DNA of 27,124 nucleotides, from positions 1 through 27,124 of the forward strand of contig JADFPM010000006.1 in NCBI GenBank assembly GCA_022562335.1, in the 5' to 3' direction. Shown one piece after another: positions 1 through 7,444 of the stretch; position 1 is the stretch's first letter; each line of letters opens with the position of its first letter. The DNA comes from Chloroflexota bacterium. Its GTDB lineage: Bacteria; Chloroflexota; Dehalococcoidia; Lucifugimonadales; UBA3495. The notes beneath the pieces are model-generated. The model was not told where the DNA came from. It saw nothing but the letters and a program-made list of their open reading frames with translations, and made no database searches. Position numbers and translations under genes: made by a program.

Positions 1-738
1 GAGTTGATGAAGGAACTGCAAGATGTAAAAAAAGCGGTGTCACCCCATGAGATCCTCCTGGTGTTGGACTCCATGACCGGCCAGGACGCCGTCAACGCGG
101 CCCAGGAGTTCCACCAGCGGCTGGACCTCACCGGACTGATCCTGACCAAGATGGACGGCGACGCCCGGGGAGGCGCCGCCCTGTCGGTGACCCGAGTGTC
201 CGGTGTCCCCATCAAATTCGTGGGGATGGGCGAACGTCCCGACGCCCTGGAGCAGTTCCATCCCGACCGGATGGCGTCCCGCATCCTGGCCATGGGCGAT
301 GTGTTGACCCTCATCGAGAAAGCCCAGGAGACGATGGACGAGGATCAGGCCAAGGAGATGGAGCGCAAGTTCCGCCAGGCCACCTTCGACCTGGAGGATT
401 TCCTGCAGCAATTGCAAAGCGTGAAGAAGATGGGCTCGTTGACCCAGATCATGGAGATGATCCCCGGAATGGGTCAGATGGCAAAAAAACTGCCGGAGGG
501 GGCGCTGGACGACAAGCACCTGGGGCGGGTGGAGGCCATCATCCGTTCCATGACCCCCCAGGAACGGCACAATCCCGACCTGATCAAAGGAAGCCGCCGG
601 CGCCGCATCGCCCAGGGCAGCGGCACCACCCCCCAGGACATCAACCAGCTATTGAAGCAGTTCCAGCAGTCCCAGAAATTGATGAAACAGCTATCGCGCA
701 ACCGCAATCCCAAAGCGCTGATGAACCTGTTCCGGTAG
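1..738 (+). CDS. ffh: Signal recognition particle protein Ffh (5'-truncated by window edge)
   Basis: This is the C-terminal part (about 245 codons) of the SRP54/Ffh GTPase, which binds signal sequences of nascent membrane proteins and SRP RNA and targets ribosomes to FtsY. The reading frame is open from base 1, so the GTPase P-loop and DTAGR motif lie outside the window. Visible motifs are the MTGQDAVN segment, the guanine-specificity motif TKMDGDARGGAALS, the closing loop GMGERPDALEQFHPDRM, and a methionine-rich M domain with IPGMGQM and a basic SRP-RNA-binding stretch around GSRRRRIAQGSG. It ends in a TAG codon. The usual downstream rpsP is absent; a convergent toxin-antitoxin pair follows instead. 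The TTG at 4 and ATG at 7 are internal codons, not starts. Identification is firm. Confidence 0.96.
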   Translation, partial: ELMKELQDVKKAVSPHEILLVLDSMTGQDAVNAAQEFHQRLDLTGLILTKMDGDARGGAALSVTRVSGVPIKFVGMGERPDALEQFHPDRMASRILAMGDVLTLIEKAQETMDEDQAKEMERKFRQATFDLEDFLQQLQSVKKMGSLTQIMEMIPGMGQMAKKLPEGALDDKHLGRVEAIIRSMTPQERHNPDLIKGSRRRRIAQGSGTTPQDINQLLKQFQQSQKLMKQLSRNRNPKALMNLFR

Positions 739-784
739 GGGTGGGCAGGGGGAAGCTAGGCCAGCAGCCAACGGACATGAAACG

Positions 785-1042
785 TCAGCGGTAAACATCC
801 CGCCGGTGGCCCACATGGAGAATGACGACCCGTTGTTCAGAGTCGTCGATTTCGTAGACTACGCGGTATGAACCTACCCGAATACGCCATCCATCTCTTC
901 CGGTTAACCTGAGGCAACCCGCCGGTCTGGGTGACTCAGCAAGGCTAAGGATAGCCTCACGCACTCTGTCGTAATTCTCCGATGATAACTGGGTTAATTC
1001 CCGTTGGGCTCTCCTGAGGATGGATACGCAGTACCCACTCAC
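785..1042 (-). CDS. RelE/ParE-family toxin
   Basis: An 85-residue protein with the size and pattern of RelE-type mRNA interferase toxins, which cleave mRNA in the ribosome when freed from their antitoxin. The C-terminal half carries the family core: a GWRIRVGSYRVVYEI strand pair and the terminal GHRRDVYR motif with basic and tyrosine residues used in RNA cleavage. The N-terminal helices contain ILSLAESPRP, also typical. It starts with GTG overlapping the antitoxin's TGA stop (GTGA, 4-nt overlap), so the two are translationally coupled with the antitoxin first. Whether it is RelE-like (ribosome-dependent) or ParE-like (gyrase) cannot be settled from motif reading alone; the RRDVYR tail favours RelE. 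Confidence 0.88.
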   Translation of the reverse strand: MSGYCVSILRRAQRELTQLSSENYDRVREAILSLAESPRPAGCLRLTGRDGWRIRVGSYRVVYEIDDSEQRVVILHVGHRRDVYR

Positions 1043-1239
1043 CGGTCACGCTCTATCTCATCGATGGCTTGTTGAATCGGAAGCGTCTCGTCTCCAGAGG
1101 ATTTCGCCGCGTCATATGCCCTGATCGCTTCTAACTCCTCTATCTCTTCGAGCAATTTCTGATAGTCTTTTATGGCAAGGATCACTTCGATCCGATTGCC
1201 ACCTTCATCAACCACGTATCGTTCTTTTGGCGTGGCCAT
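1039..1239 (-). CDS. RelB/Phd-type antitoxin
   Basis: A 66-residue acidic partner placed immediately upstream of the RelE-like toxin, the usual order for type II systems. The N-terminal part (ERYVVDEGGNRIEVILAIKDYQKLLEEIEEL) has the beta-strand then helix pattern of RelB/Phd-like antitoxins of this kind, and the acidic, Pro- and Ile-containing C-terminal tail (about residues 48-66) is the likely toxin-neutralising segment. A good ribosome binding site (GGGAG) precedes the ATG. Antitoxins of this class normally repress their own operon, but no clear operator was recognised. The family call rests mostly on the neighbour and the fold pattern. Confidence 0.83.
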   Translation of the reverse strand: MATPKERYVVDEGGNRIEVILAIKDYQKLLEEIEELEAIRAYDAAKSSGDETLPIQQAIDEIERDR

Positions 1240-1353
1240 CTGACTTTGCTCCCTTTAAATTCGATTATTCCGAAAGACCACAACGCTTCGGCCTTTCTCA
1301 GGCGGTAACTCACCGCGGATTTATTGGCAGTTATCCAGAACCCCTGTTAACCC

Positions 1354-1359
1354 ATTATA
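1354..1359 (-). promoter_or_regulatory. Possible -10 box for the toxin-antitoxin operon
   Basis: A perfect TATAAT on the minus strand lies about 115 nt upstream of the antitoxin start in the otherwise gene-free stretch 1240-1450. No convincing -35 hexamer sits 16-18 nt before it, so this is only a candidate. Confidence 0.3.
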
Positions 1360-1450
1360 AGCAATACTGATGTGGTCCGTGCAAAATCCAATCGCCAAAG
1401 GCCCCTGCAAACAAGCCTCCTTCCTCGGCCATCTTTCTTAAATCATCCCC

Positions 1451-2380
1451 CTACGCCATTCCCCGGCGCATGGAGGTGAACCAGTAGATGGTGGCGTAGG
1501 TCCGCCAAGGCCGCCACCGTTGGCAGAATTCCTCCACCTGGGCATCAGTCACCGGCACGCCTTCAAAATATAGCTGGGACACCACTCGGCGCAGGGCCAG
1601 GTCGCCCAGGGGCAGCCCGTCGGGCCGGCCCAGGGCCCGGATCAGCAACCACTGGGCGGTCCAGGTCCCAATCCCCCGAAGCGCCGTCGCAGCCTTGACC
1701 ACCTCATCGTCGGCCAGTCCCCGGAAATCCTCCAGGTTTTGACCGTCAGGATCCAAAGCCGCCAGGGCGATACCCTGAACGTATTCGGCCTTGCGCCAGC
1801 TTAGTTTCAGCCCCCTGAGATCCTCCACCGACGCCGCCGCCAGGGTTTCCGGACGGGGGAATGCGTAATAGGTCACGCCCGCGAATATCTGTCGAGGGCC
1901 GTGGGTTTCGATGAGCAGGGTCCGTATGACCCGCGCCACGCTGGTGGATATCTGTTGGCCCAAAATGCCCAGCACCAGCGCCTCGAACACGGTGGCCGTG
2001 TGGGGAAGGTGCAGCCCGCGGAAACGTTGGACGATCCCGGCCATGTTGGGCTCCTGCCCTGCCATCTCATAGAATGGGGCCAGGTCTTGATCGACGCCCA
2101 ACAGCCAACCCACCGCATCGGCGGCGGCATCCGCCATCCGGTCCGTCAATTCCCGGCCTTGGAGCTCCACCTCGAGTTGGGGCGAGTCCACAGTGCCCGA
2201 GGAACCGACCGACGCCAACACCAGGCCGCCGTCCAGGTCCAGCAGCCTCCGGTAGACGCCCCCTTCCAGCGAGTCAGTGCCGTACCGGCCCTGAAAATAG
2301 GTGTGATATCCGGCGGTCAACTCAAAGTCGAAGGGCGCTTTGGGGACCAGTATCCTGGTTATTCTTTCAGTGACCGGCAT
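1451..2380 (-). CDS. AlkA-like DNA-3-methyladenine glycosylase (HhH-GPD family)
   Basis: This enzyme should excise alkylated purines from DNA in base excision repair. The HhH-GPD core is clear: the helix with LGQQISTSVA, a helix-hairpin-helix at LRGIGTWTAQW, and the following LPLGD segment, whose Asp (about residue 260 from this start) matches the catalytic Asp of AlkA. The N-terminal ~100 residues (PFDFELTAGYHTYFQGRYG) resemble the AlkA N-terminal beta domain. The open frame extends to a TTG at 2431, overlapping thpR, but the ATG at 2380 just before the conserved domain is more likely. It is the last gene of a four-gene minus-strand operon and lies 22 nt after thpR. It ends in TAG. Confidence 0.87.
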   Translation of the reverse strand: MPVTERITRILVPKAPFDFELTAGYHTYFQGRYGTDSLEGGVYRRLLDLDGGLVLASVGSSGTVDSPQLEVELQGRELTDRMADAAADAVGWLLGVDQDLAPFYEMAGQEPNMAGIVQRFRGLHLPHTATVFEALVLGILGQQISTSVARVIRTLLIETHGPRQIFAGVTYYAFPRPETLAAASVEDLRGLKLSWRKAEYVQGIALAALDPDGQNLEDFRGLADDEVVKAATALRGIGTWTAQWLLIRALGRPDGLPLGDLALRRVVSQLYFEGVPVTDAQVEEFCQRWRPWRTYATIYWFTSMRRGMA

Positions 2381-2402
2381 CGTCTTGGCTATTTCTCCGG
2401 GC

Positions 2403-3014
2403 TCAATCGTCACCCCGCGCCAACGGGACAACGCCCATCGATGTGTGGATCGAACCCTGGGGTGTCAGGGTGGTTCGGAAAAGACGGACCTCCTCCACCA
2501 CCCATGGATCGCCGGCGACTTTTGACGCCGGCGACTCCGACGTCATGGCTTGGATGATCCGCCGGCGAGCGCCGGGGGATATCCTCTCCCGCACCCTGCC
2601 CAGGGTCAGGTGAGGCGAGAAAGTCTGCCTCTCGGTGGGGTAATTCATATCAGCCAATACGCCTTCAACGCATTGCTGAAGGCTCGCCAATGGGTCCAAC
2701 TGACCATCCACGCCGGCCCACAGGACCCTGGGACGCCTGGCGTTGGGGAACATCCCCAGGCCGTTAAGTTGAAGTGAAAATTGAGGGAGTTCCGCCACCG
2801 GCGATTTCAACGCCGCCAGGATCGTTTCCGCGTCTTGCACCGGTATGTCACCCAGGAATTTGAGCGTCAGGTGAATCCCCTGGGGGTCCACCCACCGGAC
2901 GCTGCCGGGGACTTGATCGGCCAATTCCCGTATGGCGCCGCCCATGACCTGTCGTGCCTCTGGGGAAATGTCAACCGCTATAAACGCGCGTACAAATCCA
3001 CCCAAATTACTCAT
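2403..3014 (-). CDS. thpR: RNA 2',3'-cyclic phosphodiesterase (2'-5' RNA ligase family, ThpR/LigT)
   Basis: A 203-residue 2H phosphoesterase that hydrolyses 2',3'-cyclic phosphate RNA ends to 2'-phosphates; E. coli members also ligate tRNA halves in vitro. Both signature HxTx motifs are present: HLTL at residues 48-51 and HLTL at about 135-138, each placed as in the bilobal family fold. The N-terminus (RAFIAVDISPEAR) is also characteristic, and length matches the family (about 180-200). Its ATG overlaps the upstream mug-like gene's stop by four bases (ATGA), indicating translational coupling within the operon. It ends in TGA. Confidence 0.94.
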   Translation of the reverse strand: MSNLGGFVRAFIAVDISPEARQVMGGAIRELADQVPGSVRWVDPQGIHLTLKFLGDIPVQDAETILAALKSPVAELPQFSLQLNGLGMFPNARRPRVLWAGVDGQLDPLASLQQCVEGVLADMNYPTERQTFSPHLTLGRVRERISPGARRRIIQAMTSESPASKVAGDPWVVEEVRLFRTTLTPQGSIHTSMGVVPLARGDD

Positions 3015-3550
3015 TTAGCCAGCTCCGTGCGCAGATCGAGCAGCTCCCGAAACCAATACACCAGATCGTCCAGCGAATACTGGGCGTTGGCCGGGCTGGG
3101 ATTGGGCACCACAAAAACCTGGGACCGTCCGATGGTTAAACATTGGCGGCCCACCTGGGGTTTCTCCCTGGTACCTTCGGCGTACCTCAAGTATTGCCCA
3201 TACCCCATGACACCTTGAAAGCAGACGATGTTTGGCGCGTATTCCAGCAATTTCTCCTTTAGCACCGGCGCCCAACGCCGATAGTCTTCCGCCTTCAAGC
3301 CCGATCCCTGGGGCGTGGGGCGTTTCACCACGTCGGTCAGCCCTATGCCGTGATCGATCAGTCTGAAATCCAACTCCGGCGACATCTCCTCTCCAACCAG
3401 GCCCGACCGGTTGAATGCGGCCCAAAACCGGTTGCGGGGATTGGCGAAGTAGTGACCCTGACGCACCGAATAATCCGATGGGTTCAGGCCCACGAGAACG
3501 ATATCCAATGCCGGTCTCAGGTAGTCCGGCAACGTCTCAAAGTCGGTCAT
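3011..3550 (-). CDS. mug: Mismatch-specific uracil-DNA glycosylase (Mug/TDG family)
   Basis: A 179-residue family 2 uracil-DNA glycosylase, predicted to remove uracil or thymine mispaired with guanine and ethenocytosine. The catalytic motif I appears as VGLNPS with Asn23, followed by HYFANPRNRFW as in Mug/TDG. A second conserved region, PNPSPANA, corresponds to the motif II loop that penetrates the helix. The ITDVV-like segment (GIGLTDVVKRPTP) is also typical. It lies 31 nt after the amidohydrolase gene and overlaps thpR by ATGA. Together with the AlkA-like gene it makes this operon rich in base excision repair. It ends in TGA. Confidence 0.92.
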   Translation of the reverse strand: MTDFETLPDYLRPALDIVLVGLNPSDYSVRQGHYFANPRNRFWAAFNRSGLVGEEMSPELDFRLIDHGIGLTDVVKRPTPQGSGLKAEDYRRWAPVLKEKLLEYAPNIVCFQGVMGYGQYLRYAEGTREKPQVGRQCLTIGRSQVFVVPNPSPANAQYSLDDLVYWFRELLDLRTELAK

Positions 3551-3581
3551 CTGCTACCGCCGTGTTTCAACGGGGCCGGCA

Positions 3582-4451
3582 TCAAAGCCCAAACAGCCGG
3601 GCCGCGTTCCCGCCCAGTATGGCATCCCGGTCCGCTCCCGCTGGAATGACCTCCTCCACCTGGGCGATGGCCCGGCCGTGCTTGATCAACGGATAGTCGG
3701 TGGCGAAAAGGATCTTCTCCGGACCAACCAGCCCGGCAACCGTGCTGAAAACCTGGGGCCGGTACAGGAAGGGTGAAGCCGCGGTGTCGAAATAGACATT
3801 CTTCAATACCGCGGGCACCTCGGGCATCAGGGCGTAGAAGGGCAGCCCGCCGCCCCAATGGGCGCAGATGATCACGTTATCCGGGAATTTTTCAATGAAC
3901 CGGTACACCTTATCCGGCGTGGTCCGGCCCTTGCCGGGATATTGGTGGCCCACCGGCTCCGATGTGTGGACCAAGACGGGCATGGCGAGCCGGCCCGCCA
4001 GGTCCATCAAAGGCGCCATGACCTCTTCGTCGTCCAGATCGAATCCCTGGGTATCGGGATGCAGCTCCCCGACGCCCTTTAAGCCCGCCTTGCTGCAACG
4101 TTCAACCTCGGCCACCGCCTCACCTCCCCAGGAAGGGTCGACCGAACAAAGACCCGCCAACCGGGTAGGATAGGATTCCACCGCCTGGATGATATAGTCA
4201 TTGGCTTCGCGGGCCAGGTCCATATCGGTCCAGCCCAACCCCATCACAACCGCCTGGGCAATACCATCCGTATCCATGGCCTGGATCAGCGTTTCCGCCG
4301 TCGCCATCTGGGCTTCCCGGTCTTTTGATTCCCCTGTCGCCGTGGCAGAGAACAACTCGGCAAATGTCGCATCCCGGCGGGAAAGCTCCGCCCGGTTTTG
4401 GGAAAAGCTCTCGGGGAAGATGTGGCAGTGGCTGTCGATCACCTGATTCAT
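3582..4451 (-). CDS. Amidohydrolase family 2 (TIM-barrel metal hydrolase)
   Basis: A 289-residue member of the amidohydrolase-related (PF04909-type) family, metal-dependent hydrolases and decarboxylases; the substrate cannot be read from sequence. The first metal ligands are in DSHCH (His8, His10). Further family markers are VLVHTSEPVGHQYPG, the ICAHWGGG strand end carrying a His, and LFATDYPLIKHG with the active-site Asp. The frame opens at a TTG (4472), but the ATG at 4451 with AAGG four bases upstream fits the family start better. It heads the minus-strand repair operon and is divergent from the transketolase operon. Its link to DNA repair is positional only. Confidence 0.85.
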   Translation of the reverse strand: MNQVIDSHCHIFPESFSQNRAELSRRDATFAELFSATATGESKDREAQMATAETLIQAMDTDGIAQAVVMGLGWTDMDLAREANDYIIQAVESYPTRLAGLCSVDPSWGGEAVAEVERCSKAGLKGVGELHPDTQGFDLDDEEVMAPLMDLAGRLAMPVLVHTSEPVGHQYPGKGRTTPDKVYRFIEKFPDNVIICAHWGGGLPFYALMPEVPAVLKNVYFDTAASPFLYRPQVFSTVAGLVGPEKILFATDYPLIKHGRAIAQVEEVIPAGADRDAILGGNAARLFGL

Positions 4452-4508
4452 ATCGCCTTGATTATAAATCAACTTCCGGCGTCGCCGGCGGGCCGTTTAG
4501 ACACTCTC

Positions 4509-4537
4509 TAGACACCCTTGAGGGACGGGCTTATAAT
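4509..4537 (+). promoter_or_regulatory. Sigma70-type promoter for the transketolase operon
   Basis: TAGACA (4509-4514, 5 of 6 consensus) and TATAAT (4532-4537, perfect) are separated by 17 nt. The start codon at 4663 implies a leader of roughly 115-120 nt, which contains a short hairpin (GCCGGT-CT-ACCGGC) but no recognised riboswitch. Confidence 0.7.
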
Positions 4538-4662
4538 TTGCTCGCCCAGAATCAGCCGCACGTGGGATATGCGGCCGGTCTACCGGCATGCTTAGATACA
4601 GCCCATGGCCGGCTGACGTGATATCCGAGATCGATCCAGGATTAATACGATGAAAAGGGGAG

Positions 4663-5544
4663 ATGTTGGCCACAACCGCCCGAGCTCAAAATAACACATC
4701 CACAACATCGCGCAGCAGGCGTTCCCGCACGCCCGAGTACAGCACCGAACAGTTGATAACCCTGGCCCGGGAAGTGCGGCGGGACATCATCACCACCATT
4801 CACAACGTGGGCACCGGCCACCCCGGCGGGTCACTCTCCGAATTGGAAATCCTCATCTCCTTGTATTTCGGCGCCATGCGCCACGACCCCAACAACCCTA
4901 GCTGGGCCGACCGCGACCGGCTGATACTCAGCAAGGGGCACGCTTCGCCGGGGCTGTACGCCGTGCTGGCCAGGGCCGGTTACTTCCCCCGGGAGGAGCT
5001 CTCCACTTTCAGAAGGATCAACAGCCGTTTGCAGGGCCACGCCCATCCCATGACCCCCGGCGTGGAAATGAATTCCGGGTCCCTGGGCATGGGATTGTCC
5101 TTCGGGCTGGGGTGTGCCCTGGCCGCCCGGTTGACCCGCAAAGATTACCTGGTCTACGCCATACTCGGGGACGGCGAGTGCGATGAAGGCGAGATTTGGG
5201 AAGCGGCCATGGCCGCCTCGCACCACAAGGCCGGCAACCTCATCGCCATCGTGGACCGCAACCGCATCCAGAACGACCGGTTCACCGACGAAGTAATGAA
5301 CCTGGAACCTTTGGCGGCCAAGTGGCGGGCCTTCGGCTGGCGCGTACTGGAGACGCCGGGTCATGAATTCCCACCCCTGCTGGACGCCATAGCCAGGGCC
5401 CAGAGAGGCCGGACCAAGCCCACCGTGATCATCGCCCACACCGTTAAGGGAAAAGGGGTCTCCTTTATGGAGAATAATCCCGCCTTCCACGGGCGCGCTC
5501 CCAACCAAGAAGAGTATCAGAAGGCCATGGAGGAGCTTGCCTAA
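4663..5544 (+). CDS. Transketolase, N-terminal (TPP-binding) subunit
   Basis: The 293-residue N-terminal half of a split transketolase, which moves two-carbon units between sugar phosphates in the pentose phosphate and Calvin-type pathways. The TPP-binding motif runs from GDGECDEGE to IVDRNRIQND with the expected GDG...N spacing. The substrate and cofactor-contacting segments HPGGSLS, ILSKGHASPGLY and LQGHAHPM are present, as is SLGMGLSFGLG. The first ~25 residues are Ser/Thr/Arg-rich and not conserved. The purine-rich AAAAGGGGAG touches the ATG directly, so initiation at the next codon (TTG, 4666) is possible. It joins the C-terminal subunit by a one-base TAATG overlap. Split transketolases are common in archaea and several bacterial phyla. 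Confidence 0.93.
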   Translation: MLATTARAQNNTSTTSRSRRSRTPEYSTEQLITLAREVRRDIITTIHNVGTGHPGGSLSELEILISLYFGAMRHDPNNPSWADRDRLILSKGHASPGLYAVLARAGYFPREELSTFRRINSRLQGHAHPMTPGVEMNSGSLGMGLSFGLGCALAARLTRKDYLVYAILGDGECDEGEIWEAAMAASHHKAGNLIAIVDRNRIQNDRFTDEVMNLEPLAAKWRAFGWRVLETPGHEFPPLLDAIARAQRGRTKPTVIIAHTVKGKGVSFMENNPAFHGRAPNQEEYQKAMEELA

Positions 5545-6494
5545 TGGCGGCACAGAGAGAGATGGCATCCAACCGGGAGACCTATGGCCGCACGCTGTTA
5601 TCCATGGCGGAAGAGTATCCCGACATCGTGGTCCTGGGCGGCGATCTGAACGTATCGGTATTCACCCATCTTTGGCGCGATAAGTATCCCGATCGTTTCT
5701 ACGACTTCGGGCCGTCGGAACAAAACATGATCGCCGTGGGCGCGGGCCTGGCGGCCTCGGGCCAGATACCCTTCGTCAGCACATTCTCCGTTTTCGGCGT
5801 TGGCCGGCCCTTCGACCAGTTGCGGGTGTTGGTAGCCCAACCCCATCTGAATCTAAAACTGGTGTGCACCCACGCGGGCATCCTCACCGGCGAAGACGGG
5901 ATGTCGGCCCAGGCCATCGAAGATCTAGCCCTGGCCTGCTCCCTATCGGGATTCAGGGTAGTCTGTCCTTCCGACGCCGTGGAAACCGCCCAGGTGGTTC
6001 GCGCCGCCGCTGCCAACGACGGCCCGATCTACGTCCGCCTGGCCCGCGCCCTAACGCCGGTGATCCACGGGGAGGATTATAAGTACACCCCCGACCGGTC
6101 GGAAGTGATACGCCAGGGAAATGACGTCAGCATCATCGCCACCGGCGTCATGGTGTCGGTGGCCCTGGACGCCGCTGAATTGCTGGCCCAATCCGGGGTT
6201 CAAGCCCGGGTGGTCAACATGCACACATTGCGGCCCACCGACGAAGACACCATCCTGTCGGCCGCCCGGGAGACGGGCGCCGTGGTCACCGCCGAGGAAC
6301 ACTACATCCACGGCGGCCTGGGCAGCATAATCGGCCAGGTGGTTAGCCAAAACCACCCGGTGCCCATCGAGATGGTGGCCCTGCAGGGTTACAGCGAATC
6401 GGGGAAACCCGAAGAATTGATGGCCAAGAACGGCCTGACTCCCGAAGGCGTTCGGAACGCCGCCGAGAAAGCGATCAAACGAAAACAGGGTTAG
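5544..6494 (+). CDS. Transketolase, C-terminal subunit
   Basis: The 316-residue second half of transketolase, containing the pyrimidine-binding and C-terminal domains. GPSEQNMIAVGAGLA holds the Glu that activates TPP, and THAGILTGEDGMSAQAIEDLAL matches the conserved pyrimidine-domain loop. The C-terminal domain begins near the segment DVSIIATGVMVSVALDAAELL and includes VVTAEEHYIHGGLGS. Its ATG overlaps the N-subunit stop by one base, giving coupled synthesis of the two chains in equal amount. A second ATG six codons in (5562) is an alternative start. The selenocysteine peroxiredoxin-like gene follows 37 nt after its TAG and is probably cotranscribed. Confidence 0.93.
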   Translation: MAAQREMASNRETYGRTLLSMAEEYPDIVVLGGDLNVSVFTHLWRDKYPDRFYDFGPSEQNMIAVGAGLAASGQIPFVSTFSVFGVGRPFDQLRVLVAQPHLNLKLVCTHAGILTGEDGMSAQAIEDLALACSLSGFRVVCPSDAVETAQVVRAAAANDGPIYVRLARALTPVIHGEDYKYTPDRSEVIRQGNDVSIIATGVMVSVALDAAELLAQSGVQARVVNMHTLRPTDEDTILSAARETGAVVTAEEHYIHGGLGSIIGQVVSQNHPVPIEMVALQGYSESGKPEELMAKNGLTPEGVRNAAEKAIKRKQG

Positions 6495-6531
6495 GTCTCC
6501 TTTGGACTCGGACTCCGGCTTCAGCCCATCC

Positions 6532-7086
6532 ATGCCCAAGGGCTCCCTTTTGGGCCGCTCTGCTCCCGGTTTCCACCTGCCTTCTTCTCTGGATGATCAC
6601 GGGGACGGATACGTATCCCTGGAGGATTTTCGCGGGCGCAAGGTGGTCCTGGTGTTCCTGCGCCATTTCGCTTGACTCCCCTGAAGGGAACACCTGTCGC
6701 AGTTGCGGCGGCATCACCGGGAAATAGAATCCAAACAGGGGGCCGTGATCGCGGTTTCCTTTGAGCCCCGCGAAAGGCTCTCCCAACTTTCCCGGCAGAT
6801 GCAACTTCCTTTCCCCATCCTTTCCGATCCCCAGCGAGACACCTACCGCGCCTACGGGCTGGCCAGCGGCACTCTCCTGCGCCTATTGGCGCCGGGGACC
6901 ATCTGGACCTATATCAAACTATTGGCGCAGGGAAACCGGTATCACTTTGGGAAAAGCGATCTGCGGCAAATGGGCGGCGACTTCGTATTGGATGAACGCG
7001 GCCTGGTGGCCTATGAGTTCCGCAGCGCGTCGCCCCATCAACGGCCGGCGGTGGAGGAGTTGATGGCGGTTTTGGACAGGATTTAG
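6532..7086 (+). CDS. Peroxiredoxin-like (AhpC/TSA, thioredoxin-fold) selenoprotein with U-x-x-U active site
   Basis: A 184-residue peroxiredoxin-like thiol/selenol reductase when two in-frame TGA codons (6673-6675, 6682-6684) are read as selenocysteine (residues 48 and 51). Ordinary gene calling sees only the fragment from a TTG at 6703. Upstream in the same frame is an intact family N-terminus: LGRSAPGFHLP, VSLEDFRGRKVVLVFLRHF. The active site reads F-A-U-L-P-U-R-E-H-L where relatives have F-G-C-P-F-C-R-E-H-L, so both TGAs fall exactly on the CxxC cysteines. Downstream sequence (GAVIAVSFEPRERL, GGDFVLDERGLVAYEF) continues the fold. A hairpin starts 9 nt after the second TGA. No strong ribosome site precedes the ATG; a TTG at 6502 is an alternative start. 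Pseudogene decay is less likely because no other lesion is present. Confidence 0.83.
6694..6711 (+). promoter_or_regulatory. Candidate bacterial SECIS element of the peroxiredoxin-like gene
   Basis: A 7-bp stem (CTGTCGC with GCGGCGG, two G-U pairs) closes the tetraloop AGTT, with G as the second loop base. The loop starts 16 nt after the second TGA and 25 nt after the first, within the range usual for bacterial SECIS hairpins recognised by SelB. It lies inside the coding region, as in bacteria generally. Confidence 0.6.
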
Positions 7087-7096
7087 CGGATTTTAC

Positions 7097-7128
7097 CGGC
7101 AACCGGGCTTAAGCCTCGTTGCCGTTTT
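7097..7128 (+). terminator. Intrinsic terminator after the transketolase/peroxiredoxin operon
   Basis: CGGCAAC pairs with GTTGCCG (7 bp), followed inside by a mismatch and a further GGGC/GCCT stem around a TTAA loop; TTTT follows at 7125-7128. It begins 10 nt after the peroxiredoxin-like stop and overlaps the 3' end of the convergent gene. Confidence 0.6.
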
Positions 7129-7417
7129 CGCCAAAGCCTTCGTTGTCGCCGAAAACCCCGGTCTCGCGGCCTTGAAAGACGTGGACCACAAACCCATCGC
7201 GGGTTATCCCCACGGCGTCCAAGAGGTCTTCATCGATGGTGTCGATGATCTCCTGGATGGCGTCTTGGGTCAGACTTTCGTCCACCGCCAACGCCACGTG
7301 GACCATCTCGTTGGCGAAATGAATATCCACTCGCCCCACTACGCGTTCGGCTTCCTGAATGGTGTAGGCTTCGGAATAAGGGGTCCTCACCTCGCGTTCA
7401 AAGGTAAAATCAGCCAT
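7109..7417 (-). CDS. Hypothetical protein, last gene of the proB-proA operon
   Basis: A 102-residue acidic protein that I do not recognise. It has an alternating strand/helix pattern: RVVGRVDIHFANEMVHVALAVDE suggests two beta strands, then an acidic helix (TQDAIQEIIDTIDEDLLDAV), another strand (GFVVHVFQG) and a Gly/Asn/Glu-rich tail. There is no signal peptide or membrane segment. It starts 27 nt after proA's stop with a strong ribosome site (GGAGG, 6 nt before the ATG), so it is a real, translated gene cotranscribed with proA. The fold pattern could fit a small alpha/beta binding module, but no function is proposed. Confidence 0.75.
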   Translation of the reverse strand: MADFTFEREVRTPYSEAYTIQEAERVVGRVDIHFANEMVHVALAVDESLTQDAIQEIIDTIDEDLLDAVGITRDGFVVHVFQGRETGVFGDNEGFGENGNEA

Positions 7418-7444
7418 TGCCAGCCTCCACTGCTAACCCCCATC

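Noticed and set aside
40..570. Long antisense open frames over ffh, mfd, the transketolase and ABC genes
   Set aside because: They are shadows of real genes in GC-rich DNA, with no family features or ribosome sites.
1375..1450. Open 26-codon stretch in frame after the AlkA-like TAG stop (possible read-through or small peptide)
   Set aside because: Too short, with no ribosome site and no recognised similarity; a chance open frame is likely at this GC content.
3858..4173. Plus-strand frames opposite the amidohydrolase
   Set aside because: The amidohydrolase motifs on the minus strand explain the region fully.
4538..4662. TPP riboswitch in the transketolase leader
   Set aside because: No conserved THI-box segments were seen; only a short hairpin is present.
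6673..6684. TGA read as Trp or Gly by an altered genetic code
   Set aside because: Many genes in the window end naturally in TGA (thpR, mug-like, amidohydrolase, LLM enzyme) and Trp is coded by TGG throughout, so only the TGAs at Cys positions with following hairpins are exceptional.
6703..7086. Peroxiredoxin fragment starting at TTG 6703 as a complete gene
   Set aside because: It would lack the first strand and the active site, and the same frame upstream carries the intact family N-terminus.
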